From assembly GCA_945862245.1 (NCBI GenBank), contig CAMAXN010000003.1, positions 1-64,000 on the forward strand: DNA of 64,000 bases. Direction: 5' to 3'. Every line of letters begins with the position of its first letter. Within the stretch, counting starts at the first letter, position 1. This stretch comes from Prosthecobacter debontii (lineage in GTDB: Bacteria > Verrucomicrobiota > Verrucomicrobiia > Verrucomicrobiales > Akkermansiaceae). Below, piece after piece: positions 8,847 to 17,594 of the stretch. The position numbers and the translations under genes were made by a program. Under the pieces are notes generated by a model, which searched no databases, had not been told where the DNA came from, and worked only from the letters and a program-made list of their open reading frames with translations.

Positions 8847-9117
8847 GGCTGCTAAGTTAGCCGCCAAAGCCATGATTGGAAACCTAAATTCAGAAGGGAA
8901 ACATGTTAGATTTATGACCCAGAACTTATTCGTAAGAACATACAGAAAGCTTACCTTCCATGTTTCGTGCAGTATTGAATGCGAGAATCTTTGCGGGCAA
9001 CGAATATGTCAAAACCACCTAATGGCTGGTTAGACCGTTAGCCACTACACCAAGTCAGCGGCAATCGCCGATTCGTCCTTTTCACTAACCTTTCTTTGCT
9101 CTGGAATCATCACCGCC

Positions 9118-10521
9118 ATGGCCTATCTGAACGAAAACTTTTTCCTCAAATCCGGCACCGCGCGCAGACTTTATCATGAGGTCGCTGCGAAGCAGCCAAT
9201 CATCGACTACCACAACCACCTTTCGCCAAGGGAAATTGCAGAGGATAAGCGCTGGGACAACATCGCTGACATGTGGCTCGGTCACGACCACTACAAGTGG
9301 CGGCTGCTGCGGGCGAACGGCATTAGTGAGGAGTTCATCACGGGAGACGCCAGTCCGCGCGACAAGTTCCAAGCATTTGCAGAAACCGTGCCTTACACAC
9401 TCCGCAACCCCATGCACCACTGGGTCCACATGGAACTCCAGCGCTACTTCGGCATCCATACTCTACTCACTCCAGAAACCGCTGATGAGATCTGGGAAAA
9501 AACGAATGCAAGCCTTTCCGATCCCAGTTTTTCCGCCCGTGCGCTTTTGAAAAAATTTGATGTGCGTGTGGTCGGTACCACCGATGATCCCGCCGATTCG
9601 TTAGCCGATCATCATGCCATCGCCGCTTCGGGCATCACTTGCAAAGTGGTACCCACTTTCCGCCCAGACATGGCCTTCCAGGTTGATCGCCCTGATCTCC
9701 TCAACCCTTGGCTAGACCGCTTGGAGGCTGCTTCCAACCAATCCATTCATACTCTCTCGGATCTCCTTTCGGCCCTACGAAATCGCCACGACGACTTCCA
9801 CGCCGCCGGTGCCCGACTTTCGGATCACGGACTTGATCGCTGCCCCTCCCTCAAATGCTCCGACGCAGAGGCGGCGGAAATTTTTGATAAAGCCCGTTCG
9901 GGAAAAGCGGTCTCCATGGAGGATAAGGAGCGCTTCTCTTTTTACCTGCTCATCTTTACTAGTCAGCTCGACGCCGCGCGCGGCTGGACGAAGCAACTAC
10001 ACCTCACGCCTGTCAGGAATACAAACAGCCTCATGTTTGAGAAGCTTGGTCCAGACGCCGGCTTCGACACCATGGGCGACACCCTACAAGGTAAGGCGCT
10101 TTACACATTCCTCGACGCCCTCGCCTCCCTTGAGTCGCTGCCGAAAATGGTGCTCTACAATATGAACCCACGTGACAACTACCTCTTCGCTGCCATGACC
10201 GGAGCGTTCCAAGATGGCACCGTCCCCGGTAAGATCCAGTTCGGCTCAGGTTGGTGGTTCCTCGACCAGAAAGAGGGTATCGAAATGCAGCTAAACGCCC
10301 TTTCCAACTGCGGCCTGCTCTCGCGTTTTATTGGGATGCTCACCGACTCCCGCTCTTTCCTTTCCTTTCCTCGCCACGAATATTTCCGCCGCATTCTCTG
10401 CAATCTTGTAGGCAACGAGGCGGAGAAAGGGGAGTTGCCAGACGACTTCGAAACCCTTTCTAAGCTTATCGCGGATGTTTGCTTCCACAATGCGAATCGC
10501 TACTTCGGTTTCAACGTCTAA
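9118..10521 (+). CDS. uxaC: Glucuronate isomerase (uronate isomerase)
   Basis: Isomerises D-glucuronate to D-fructuronate (and galacturonate to tagaturonate), the first step of hexuronate breakdown. The 467-residue protein has the amidohydrolase-fold metal motif IIDYHNHLSP near residue 30, plus typical UxaC blocks WRLLRANGISEEFITG, DVRVVGTTDDP and GSGWWFLDQKEGIEMQ. Start ATG at 9118 gives MAYLNENFFLKSGTARRLYH, the family N-terminus. No other uronate-pathway genes are adjacent. The 271 bp upstream hold no recognisable gene and probably contain its promoter. Confidence 0.96.
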   Translation: MAYLNENFFLKSGTARRLYHEVAAKQPIIDYHNHLSPREIAEDKRWDNIADMWLGHDHYKWRLLRANGISEEFITGDASPRDKFQAFAETVPYTLRNPMHHWVHMELQRYFGIHTLLTPETADEIWEKTNASLSDPSFSARALLKKFDVRVVGTTDDPADSLADHHAIAASGITCKVVPTFRPDMAFQVDRPDLLNPWLDRLEAASNQSIHTLSDLLSALRNRHDDFHAAGARLSDHGLDRCPSLKCSDAEAAEIFDKARSGKAVSMEDKERFSFYLLIFTSQLDAARGWTKQLHLTPVRNTNSLMFEKLGPDAGFDTMGDTLQGKALYTFLDALASLESLPKMVLYNMNPRDNYLFAAMTGAFQDGTVPGKIQFGSGWWFLDQKEGIEMQLNALSNCGLLSRFIGMLTDSRSFLSFPRHEYFRRILCNLVGNEAEKGELPDDFETLSKLIADVCFHNANRYFGFNV

Positions 10522-10578
10522 ACAAATCGTAGACGACATCGTCTGCTGGGCCAACTTCATTTTCTCCTGTAGCGGGCT

Positions 10579-10616
10579 GAGCAAAAGTGGACTGAATTAA
10601 ATCGAGCAAAAGTGGA
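10579..10616. repeat. Short direct repeat at edge of decayed insertion sequence
   Basis: The 13-mer GAGCAAAAGTGGA occurs at 10579-10591 and again at 10604-10616, 25 bp apart. It lies at the upstream edge of a transposase remnant. Multiple short terminal repeats are typical of some IS ends (for example the IS21 group), so this is a candidate IS terminus. No matching other end was identified. Confidence 0.35.
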
Positions 10617-10878
10617 TTACTTTACCGACTGGCCGATTACTCTGGCATGCTCGCATCTAATGTTTCTCGTTCAGCCCACCAGCGGAAAGGATAGAGCTGT
10701 GCTGGAGAGCAACTCGAGTAGTCCGGAAGGTGCGATAGGCTCCCAAGAAGGGAACCGCGCTCCGGGGAGAGGACGCTTTACCTGGAGCCATTCGCCTCTA
10801 ATCGATAAACTCCTGGGTTTGGGGCAGAGCCCCATAGGCGCTGGTTCGCGAGTGGCGCTTATGTCTTCAATGACCGGA

Positions 10879-11285
10879 TGAAACAAACAGCTTTTCCATC
10901 GCTTGCCCCTCGAATTCGTAGAGGCAACCCTCGCCCCGACAATCGACGACGCCACCCGTTTCATCGTCGGAGCGGCCTTCATCGAGGCCTAAACAACCTT
11001 CACCCATCTCGCCCATGTCAGGAAAATTTTCCTTACCCACTGACTCCCGAACGACTTCTACACCGATGGCCTGAGTCTCTTCGGACACGAGTCCCGCAAA
11101 GCCGGCGACAGCGACACCTTCTCCCAGTTCCAACGCGCCCTTGGTTGCCTCGGCGTCAGCCACCTTGCAGCCAATGATCCCCAGTCAAAAGGCAAGATCG
11201 AGCGCCAGTTCGGGTTCTGGCAGAAACGTCTCCCAGCCCTCTTCGCCATGGATTCGGGCAGTAACAGTGTCTTTCCGAGAGGTAA
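10879..11285 (+). pseudogene. Decayed DDE transposase / integrase-core remnant
   Basis: Read on the plus strand in the frame of 10909, this stretch gives TIDDATRFIVGAAFIEA, stop, TTFTHLAHVRKIFLTH, stop, then LPNDFYTDGLSLFGHESRKA and LGCLGVSHLAANDPQSKGK followed by IERQFGFWQKRLP. These are the three acidic blocks of an rve-type (DDE) integrase core: IDDATR, YTDG and KGKIERQF. Two in-frame stops, TAA just after 10990 and TGA just after 11038, and the lack of an intact helix-turn-helix part show it is dead. The most similar layout I know is the ISNCY/IS481-like group with an LGI..IAA.SPQAKGRIER motif. It sits between uxaC and malQ and fills most of that 0.9-kb gap. Confidence 0.72.
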
Positions 11286-11407
11286 GGTCCCCAGCGCTTC
11301 CAGTCCTGCGTGCGATTTTTCTCTTCGTAAAATCTGATAGATTCTCGGTTCATGAAATGATCTGCAAATGACAGTAAGCAGGTTTCGTGCACACGATGAA
11401 AGCCAGA

Positions 11408-13105
11408 TCAGCGTCCGGTGATGCAGATGAGGTTGGAGAGGATGCAGCCGCGCTCGGCCATTGCGTGGGGGGGGATCTTGAGGCGGAGGCGCCAGTTGCC
11501 GCCGCCGTTGGTGCCGGGGGTGTTGATGCGGTCTTTGATTTCAAAGAGGTCGGTGACCATTAGGACGGCGTAGCGGGAGTTAGACTCTAGGAGAGATTTT
11601 ACGAGACGCCAGTGGATGGTATCGGAGTATGTGGGCCAGGAATTGTTCGCAGGGATGGGAATACCGGAAAAGCCGGCGAGGAGGCGGAGTGCGTGAGAGC
11701 AGCCTTCTGATTGCCAGTTGCCTTGTTCGGTGGGTTGTTCTTGTTGGAGTCGGATCGTGCGTCGGCAGTTTTCCCAAGTAGCGCAGAGAGAGTCGTGGTC
11801 GTGGGTGGAGTAGGCTGCTAAGGAGTTTTCCGGAAAGACGTTGCCCATGACAGGGGAACCGTTCTCGTAGGAATCCCAGTGAGGGATGCGGTAGCCGGCG
11901 ATGCCGAGTTCGTCGAGGTGCGGGCGGATGTAATCAGGAACCCAGCCGAGGTCTTCGGCGATGATCTCTGCATCGCCTGCCGCGTCGAGGATGGCGCGGA
12001 GGCGGAAGTCGCCGTTGGCGCGGTTGATGACTTTATGCTCCGAGTTGTCATCGGGATGGTTGAACCAACGCGGTAATTTACCTTGGGTGAGTTGCTCCGC
12101 TTCATGGTGAGTGAGACTGAGGAAATCGCCATTTCGTTTTGGATGCCATGGGAAGGCGTAGATTCGGTAGAAGCCGAGGATGTGGTCGATACGGAACATG
12201 TCGAAGATTTCCGTGAGCCGGGTGATACGCTCTCGCCACCATGCGAAGCCGGTTTGTGCCATAGCCTCCCAGTTGTAGAGGGGGATGCCCCAGTTTTGCC
12301 CCCACTCGTGGCAAAAGGGATTTTCGGCGGAGTAGCCCTCGGGTGGGGTGCCACCGAACCAGTTGGTGTGGAATCCGGAGCGATTGAAAAAAACGTCCGT
12401 GGAGTGGAAGGAGACGCCGATGGGGAGATCGCCCATGAGTTTCACGCCGCGGTTGTTGGCGTAGGAGCGGAGATCCAGCCATTGGTGGAAGCAGAGCCAC
12501 TGGGCGTAGGCAAAGTAATCGAGACGGGACGCGATGTGAGCAGGATGCTTTTTGTGCATGGATGCGATGAGTTCACGGGCGTCATCTGGGCTTCGCGAGT
12601 CCTCTGGCCACTCGTCCCATGTGAGGTGAGGCCCGTGGATTTCCATGAGTAGTTTGAACAGGCAGTAATCAGGTAGCCACGCGGAGTTGCGGTCACGGAA
12701 CGCTTGGAGCTCCCCGGCTAAGGCTGGATCTGGCTTGCCATGGAAGCGTGCGAAGGAGATCTCGAGTAGGTGATTTTTCACCTCACGAACGGCGGGATAA
12801 TCGATCAGTTGACCGGTGATCCGTGATCCCAGTGAAGCGCGGGCAGCATCAATTTCTGATTGTGAAATGTTTGGAACCATCACTGGTTCGAAGGATAGGT
12901 AAATGGGATCGAGTGCAATGGATGAGATACCTGAGTAAGGGCTTTCTTCGACGCCGTTCTCATTGATGGGCAACAACTGGAGGAATCCTACATGGTGCTC
13001 TGCGGCCCAATCGATCCAATCACGGACGGCCAGTGTATCGCCTATGCCGAGATCGCCGCAGCGGCGAGTGGAGAAGGCGGGGATGAGAAGGCCAGTTGTT
13101 TTCAC
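11408..13105 (-). CDS. malQ: 4-alpha-glucanotransferase (amylomaltase, GH77)
   Basis: Transfers alpha-1,4-glucan segments in glycogen/maltodextrin metabolism. Recognised by GLLIPAFSTRRCGDLGIGD at the N-terminus, LPINENG and YSGISSIALDPIYL, the nucleophile region FRIDHILGFYRIYAFPW, the acid/base segment AEDLGWVPDYIR and the third Asp in THDHDS. The GTG at 13105 gives 565 residues starting next to the conserved KTTGLLIPAF. An ATG at 13165 would add 20 residues but lies inside a palindrome and gives an atypical, Pro/His-rich start. The gene follows the hypothetical protein at 13348 on the same strand, separated by a palindrome cluster. Confidence 0.93.
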   Translation of the reverse strand: MKTTGLLIPAFSTRRCGDLGIGDTLAVRDWIDWAAEHHVGFLQLLPINENGVEESPYSGISSIALDPIYLSFEPVMVPNISQSEIDAARASLGSRITGQLIDYPAVREVKNHLLEISFARFHGKPDPALAGELQAFRDRNSAWLPDYCLFKLLMEIHGPHLTWDEWPEDSRSPDDARELIASMHKKHPAHIASRLDYFAYAQWLCFHQWLDLRSYANNRGVKLMGDLPIGVSFHSTDVFFNRSGFHTNWFGGTPPEGYSAENPFCHEWGQNWGIPLYNWEAMAQTGFAWWRERITRLTEIFDMFRIDHILGFYRIYAFPWHPKRNGDFLSLTHHEAEQLTQGKLPRWFNHPDDNSEHKVINRANGDFRLRAILDAAGDAEIIAEDLGWVPDYIRPHLDELGIAGYRIPHWDSYENGSPVMGNVFPENSLAAYSTHDHDSLCATWENCRRTIRLQQEQPTEQGNWQSEGCSHALRLLAGFSGIPIPANNSWPTYSDTIHWRLVKSLLESNSRYAVLMVTDLFEIKDRINTPGTNGGGNWRLRLKIPPHAMAERGCILSNLICITGR

Positions 13106-13161
13106 TGGGCTTTGCTTATGCGTGAAAGGGTGGCGCGGAAAGGTAGAAATCTGCGGGGAGC

Positions 13162-13340
13162 ACACGCGCCCGCGCGTGTTGCGGAGCGCGCCCTCGCGGT
13201 CTGCTGGCTGGAAATATCCTGTGCGTCGCTAAGATGAATCAACGCTCGCACTAACGCCAGCCGAGTTTCCGGCGAGGGCGTCGGAAACAGCACGCGGTGG
13301 CGCGTGCGCTCCCCCATCTTTTCGCGGTGCGAAAAGATGG
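13162..13340. repeat. Cluster of four palindromes
   Basis: Four hairpin-forming sequences lie within 180 bp. ACACGCGC-CC-GCGCGTGT is at 13162-13179. TTTCCG...CGGAAA is near 13266-13287. GCACGCG...CGCGTGC is near 13290-13307. A perfect 12-bp stem CCATCTTTTCGC-GGT-GCGAAAAGATGG is at 13314-13340. None has an obvious T-tract, so they look more like REP/BIME-type extragenic palindromes than a simple terminator, though the last one lies just after the stop of the minus-strand gene ending at 13348. Confidence 0.6.
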
Positions 13341-13347
13341 CATCCAA

Positions 13348-13863
13348 TCAGCCGCGCTTGTCTTCCTCTTCCAGGAAAATTTCCGAAAGACGGAAACAGC
13401 GGCGGGCGAGTTCGCGAGCATCGTTGTCGCCGATGAGGGCGACGCCTTCCTCGCTGACTTCGGCGAGGAAAATTTTCCAGGCATTCTTGGCAACCTTTCC
13501 AGGGTCGAGTTTGCGCCGTGGCTTTTGTGGCTGCGGGCGGTTTTCCGGTGGCTTATCGCGCGGCTCTGGTTGTTCCCTTTTTTCGGGACGAGGCAGTGGT
13601 GCTTCCGGCGCAAGGGGAATGGTTTTCTCGACAACGATCAGTTCCGGCGAGATAGCTGTTTCAGATTCCTTCGGAGCGGACTTGCCCTTTCCGCGGCGGC
13701 GGCGGCTGCGTTTCTGATCCGTTTTGGGAAGAGTGTCTGCTTTGGGCTCAACCGTGGTGGCAGCTTCAGGCTCCGCGGCTTTACGTGGGGGCTTGCTGGA
13801 AATCCGGCGAACCTTGGGTTCGCTGGCCGCTTTTTTGGAGGCGGCGTCTGATTCTGGGGGCAT
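13348..13863 (-). CDS. Hypothetical basic protein with Pro/Lys-rich linker
   Basis: A 171-residue product with no family I recognise. Residues about 1-110 are low complexity and rich in Lys, Arg, Pro and Glu, with a strongly basic run KRSRRRRGKGKSAPKE near residue 55. The C-terminal 50 residues look folded and helical (VAKNAWKIFLAEVSEEGVAL, DARELARRCFRLSEIFLEEE). The basic part could bind nucleic acid; that is inference from composition only. It is 33 bp downstream of the GspG-like gene on the same strand, so it may be cotranscribed with the secretion cassette. Confidence 0.65.
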   Translation of the reverse strand: MPPESDAASKKAASEPKVRRISSKPPRKAAEPEAATTVEPKADTLPKTDQKRSRRRRGKGKSAPKESETAISPELIVVEKTIPLAPEAPLPRPEKREQPEPRDKPPENRPQPQKPRRKLDPGKVAKNAWKIFLAEVSEEGVALIGDNDARELARRCFRLSEIFLEEEDKRG

Positions 13864-13896
13864 GGGTATGGTGGAACAGCGGAAAAAGCTAGGATG

Positions 13897-14385
13897 CTAA
13901 TAGTTGTCGATGTCGTCGGTGGTATTGGCGATACCGTCCATACCTGCCGAGGCAAGGTCGAAGTCGGGATTCTTAGCTGCGGGATTATCACCTCTCCTGT
14001 AGATATACTCCTTGGCCCAAGGATCCACGATCTTGGCAGCGGAACCGATTCCATCAATCCAGCCTTGGGCCGCGCTGTTGGGATCTAGGTCTGAGAGATA
14101 GATCTTTTCCTGAGAGTTGGCAGCTGTCCCGTTCCAGTAAAGCAGCTTGAAGATGCTGTTGGTGTTGCCAGAAGGCGGATATTCCCCGTTATCCAGTTTA
14201 TATTCCTCCAGCGCCTTGGAAAGAAGACCAATTTGAATAGTGGCTTTTGAATCCGCTTGTTTTCTGGTCACATAACCATAACCACCCATCGAGATCGCGC
14301 TAAGAATAACTATGATCATGATTACGATCAGGAGTTCAATGAGGGTGAAGCCTCGTTGAGGTGATGAACTGGAACTGTTTTTCAT
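13897..14385 (-). CDS. GspG-like major pseudopilin
   Basis: A 162-residue prepilin with leader MKNSSSSSPQRG and cleavage/helix FTLIELLIVIMIIVILSAIS. The C-terminal domain has the GspG signature of a Tyr/Pro-rich end of the helix (YKLDNGEYPPSG), DPWAKEYIYR and an acidic C-terminal metal-binding-type loop (DLASAGMDGIANTTDDIDNY), as in calcium-binding GspG. ATG 14385 is chosen because it gives a standard prepilin leader; an upstream start would add 15 residues. It lies 61 bp after the gspF-like gene in the same direction. Confidence 0.9.
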   Translation of the reverse strand: MKNSSSSSPQRGFTLIELLIVIMIIVILSAISMGGYGYVTRKQADSKATIQIGLLSKALEEYKLDNGEYPPSGNTNSIFKLLYWNGTAANSQEKIYLSDLDPNSAAQGWIDGIGSAAKIVDPWAKEYIYRRGDNPAAKNPDFDLASAGMDGIANTTDDIDNY

Positions 14386-14446
14386 GGTGTTGGTGCTTTT
14401 GTGAAAAGTTGCGACGGTTTCGCAATTCAACGGAAGAATCGCCTCA

Positions 14447-15730
14447 TCACTGGTCGCTCATCTCGGAGATCATCTTGATCAGTGGCAAGAAGAGGGCGAA
14501 AACGATGGCACCGACTACTAGGGCGAGTAATACAATCATCATTGGCTCAAGGATGGATGTGAGAGCCGTTACGGCGTTGTCCACTTCATCGTCATAAACA
14601 TCGGCAATTTTCAGCAGCATTTCAGGGAGTTGACCTGTTTCTTCACCCACATCGACCATTGAGATGACCATACTGGGGAAAACACCGCTGGAGGAGAGGG
14701 GGGTGACGATGGATTCACCTTCTTTAACGGCTTCGTGGACTTTAGATATAGCTTCGGAAATGACAATATTGCCGGCCGTGTCGCGGGTGATATTGAGTGC
14801 TTGGAGGATAGGAACACCGGATGTCACGAGAGTGCCAAGCGTACGGGCAAAGCGCGACACGGCGGATTTGCGGGTAACATCGCCGAGGATGGGCAGGTTG
14901 AGCTTGAGATTGTCGATGAGCAGGCGTCCACCCTTGGTTTTACCGAATGCGTTAAGGGCAATTACGAGAATGCCAAAGGCGACGAAGACCCAGACGACGT
15001 TTGGGATGCCGACGATGGGGTTGCTTAGACAGAACTCGGAGAAGCCGAACACGATTCTGGAGATCAAAGGGAGTTCGGAATCAGTTTCGGAGAACATCTC
15101 CTTGAATTTCGGGACGATGAAAATCATCAGGAAAACAAGGATGGCGACGGCAATGAACATGACGATGGCCGGATAGACCATGGCGGAGACAATCTTGTTC
15201 TTCAGCTTCTGAGCCTTTTCCTGATACTCTGCGAGACGGTTTAGAACAATTTCAAGAACACCTCCCAGTTCACCGGCCTTAACCATATTCACGTAAAGTT
15301 TGTTGAATATTTTCGGATGTTGTGCGAGGGATTCCGAGAATGTGGATCCACCTTGGACCGAATCTGCGAGGGAGCTGATTGTGGCATTAAGGACAGGGTT
15401 CGGTTCCTGTTTACCTAGCACAGTGAGGGAGCGGAGTAAGGGGAGACCAGAGTCGATCAGCGTCGCGAGCTGGCGGGTGAAGACCATGAGTATCTTAGGC
15501 TTCACAGAGGACTTGGCTTTCCCGATGGAAATATTGATTGGCTTGGCCTTCTTTTTCACCGAGGACTTCGACGCGATACTGGTTTTGCCCTTGCCTTCCT
15601 CTGTGATCTGCGTGGGGTAAAGGCCTTGGGAGCGGAGTTTCTGAATAGCTTCGGCTTCAGTGGCGGCATCGAGTTCGCCGTTGGCTTGCTCGCCTTTCGC
15701 GTTCAGGGCTTTGTATTGGAATTTTGGCAT
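14447..15730 (-). CDS. Type II secretion / type IV pilus inner-membrane platform protein, GspF/PilC family
   Basis: Polytopic platform protein of pilus or secretion machines. The 427 residues start MPKFQYKALNAKGEQANGEL, the usual GspF/PilC N-terminus. Two GspF domains are present (about 75-200 and 280-405) with conserved FTRQLATLIDSGLPLLRSL and FARTLGTLVTSGVPILQAL. Membrane helices lie near residues 180-205, 230-255 and 395-420 (MMIVLLALVVGAIVFALFLP). It lies between the gspG-like gene and two ATPase genes, all minus strand, forming a compact assembly cassette without secretin or prepilin peptidase. Confidence 0.94.
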   Translation of the reverse strand: MPKFQYKALNAKGEQANGELDAATEAEAIQKLRSQGLYPTQITEEGKGKTSIASKSSVKKKAKPINISIGKAKSSVKPKILMVFTRQLATLIDSGLPLLRSLTVLGKQEPNPVLNATISSLADSVQGGSTFSESLAQHPKIFNKLYVNMVKAGELGGVLEIVLNRLAEYQEKAQKLKNKIVSAMVYPAIVMFIAVAILVFLMIFIVPKFKEMFSETDSELPLISRIVFGFSEFCLSNPIVGIPNVVWVFVAFGILVIALNAFGKTKGGRLLIDNLKLNLPILGDVTRKSAVSRFARTLGTLVTSGVPILQALNITRDTAGNIVISEAISKVHEAVKEGESIVTPLSSSGVFPSMVISMVDVGEETGQLPEMLLKIADVYDDEVDNAVTALTSILEPMMIVLLALVVGAIVFALFLPLIKMISEMSDQ

Positions 15731-15797
15731 GGTTTTGATTGCTTTAACGAGTTAAGTATATCGGTTTGATTTTGACTACGGAAAAAATCTGAGGGAA

Positions 15798-17468
15798 TTA
15801 GGTATATTTCAGGACTTCCTCGATGGTGGTCTTTCCAAGGTAAATATTGCGGAGACCATCCTCGCGAAGGGTGTTCATACCCAGCTCTATGGCTTTTTGC
15901 TTAATTACGACACTGGGAGCGCGTGCGGTAATGAGTTCGCGGATGGGTTCGTTAATGTTCAGCAGCTCGTATAGCCCGGCGCGACCGCGGTATCCGGTCT
16001 GACCGCAGATATCGCAGCCGGCTCCGGTATAGAACTGCTTGTCGCCAAGTTCGTGGGGAGAGATGCCGAGTTGGGAGAGGAGAGCTTCGTTCGGCTCGTA
16101 TGGGCTTTTACACTCCGCACAGATGGTTCGGACAAGGCGCTGGCCGAGAACGCCTTCCAAGGATGCTGCGACGAGGAACGGTTCACAACCCATGTCAATG
16201 AGTCGGGTGACTGCACCCGGTGCGTCGTTGGTATGCAGTGTGGAAAGGACAAGGTGGCCGGTCAGCGCCGCTTGAATAGCGATGGTAGCGGTTTCTTTGT
16301 CACGCATTTCCCCGATCATGATGCGGTCGGGATCTTGGCGGAGGAAGGCGCGGAGAATACGCGGAAAATCCAAACCGATTGCCTCGTTAACCGGTATTTG
16401 GATGATCCCGTCTATATCGTATTCGACGGGATCCTCGGCGGTGAGGAGTTTCGCATCAATCGTGTTGATGCGCCGCAACCCAGCGTAGAGTGTGGTAGTC
16501 TTGCCTGCGCCGGTAGGTCCGGTGACGATGAAGATTCCGTTCGGTTTCTCAATGGTCTCAGCTATGTACTCGTAGATGTTTGCGGGAAGCCCTAGGTTCT
16601 CCAGGGAAAGATTGACCGATGAGCGGTCGAGGACACGGAGTACGATCGACTCGCCATGGTGTGTGGGTAGGGTGGAGACACGCATATCCACCTGTTTTTC
16701 GCCGACCTGTTTCACGATGCGCCCGTCTTGGGGGATGCGGCGCTCGGCGATGTTGAGGTTTGCCATGACCTTGATACGGGAAAGGATGGGCAGTGCGAGG
16801 TGGAGGGGAGGGGGCGCCATCTCGTAGAGGGCACCATCGACGCGGTAGCGGATATTGAATTCCTTCTCGAAGGGTTCGAAGTGGATGTCGGATGCTTTTT
16901 CCTTGATGGCTTGGTAGAGGACGAGATCGACGTAGCGGATGATGGGGGCGGAATTGGCCTCGGCCTCGGCTCTGCTATCGTCGAAATTGTCGGTATTACT
17001 GTCGAGCTGGGCAAGGAGGTCTTCCATTGCTTTTCCCTCGCCGCCGTAGCATTCGTTGATCTTAGCCTCAACAAGGTAATCGGGTGCGATGACGATGACA
17101 ATTTCCCGACCGAGGGCGAATCGCAAATCTTCGATGGTTTGTGGATTGAGCGGATCGACAAGTGCGAGGTGGAGACCCTGGTCATCGAGGTTGACCGGGA
17201 AAGCGCCATGGAGGCGGGCGGTTCCTGCTGGAACGAGATCAAGCAACGCTGCGGGTGGAGTCCAGTTGCGTAGATCAACGAGGTTGGCTCCAAGTTCCGA
17301 AGCAAGGATCGGCCATACATCGTCTTTGGATTGGATCACTTGGAAATCAGCCAGCAGTTCAGGCACGCTTTTACCGCTATTCTCGATCTCTTGGAGGATT
17401 TCCTCGGAAAGGGACGCGTCGATAAGGTTACGGGCTTGGAAAAGATCTAGGAGTTGGCGGTTGTCCAT
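15798..17468 (-). CDS. GspE/PilB-type assembly ATPase (copy 1)
   Basis: Cytoplasmic hexameric ATPase that drives pilin assembly. The 556 residues comprise an N-terminal MshEN/T2SSE_N domain (about 1-150), an N2 domain (KASDIHFEPFEKEFNIRYRV), Walker A GPTGAGKTTTLYAG, the Asp box, Walker B DRIMIGEMRDKETA and the His box TGHLVLSTLHTNDAP. A four-Cys zinc site is formed by CAEC and CDIC. It is 67 bp upstream of the gspF-like gene on the same strand. It differs from its neighbour (17590-19269) mainly in the N-terminal domain, suggesting two ATPases with separate partners or a paired motor. Confidence 0.93.
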   Translation of the reverse strand: MDNRQLLDLFQARNLIDASLSEEILQEIENSGKSVPELLADFQVIQSKDDVWPILASELGANLVDLRNWTPPAALLDLVPAGTARLHGAFPVNLDDQGLHLALVDPLNPQTIEDLRFALGREIVIVIAPDYLVEAKINECYGGEGKAMEDLLAQLDSNTDNFDDSRAEAEANSAPIIRYVDLVLYQAIKEKASDIHFEPFEKEFNIRYRVDGALYEMAPPPLHLALPILSRIKVMANLNIAERRIPQDGRIVKQVGEKQVDMRVSTLPTHHGESIVLRVLDRSSVNLSLENLGLPANIYEYIAETIEKPNGIFIVTGPTGAGKTTTLYAGLRRINTIDAKLLTAEDPVEYDIDGIIQIPVNEAIGLDFPRILRAFLRQDPDRIMIGEMRDKETATIAIQAALTGHLVLSTLHTNDAPGAVTRLIDMGCEPFLVAASLEGVLGQRLVRTICAECKSPYEPNEALLSQLGISPHELGDKQFYTGAGCDICGQTGYRGRAGLYELLNINEPIRELITARAPSVVIKQKAIELGMNTLREDGLRNIYLGKTTIEEVLKYT

Positions 17469-17479
17469 GAGAGGTGGTG

Positions 17480-17594
17480 AAATTCTAAATTTTAAACTTT
17501 AAAACTCAATGAAGAGGAACGGTGCGGTGCGATTGGTAAGGTCGATACGCCTGACTTAAATTGGGATTTAAAGTTTGGAGTTTTAAGTTTTAGT
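17480..17594. repeat. AT-rich inverted repeat between the two ATPase genes
   Basis: Left arm at about 17480-17510 (TTTAAACTTTAAAACTC followed by AATGAAGAG) and an inverted arm at about 17565-17592 (GGAGTTTTAAGTTTTAG), with a GC-richer spacer. Same family as the elements at 7911, 30853 and 44155. The right arm touches the stop codon of the upstream ATPase gene. Confidence 0.6.

Noticed and set aside
8847..9117. Possible tRNA or small RNA upstream of uxaC
   Set aside because: A short segment near 9020-9050 looked stem-like, but no cloverleaf, anticodon arm or terminator could be built.
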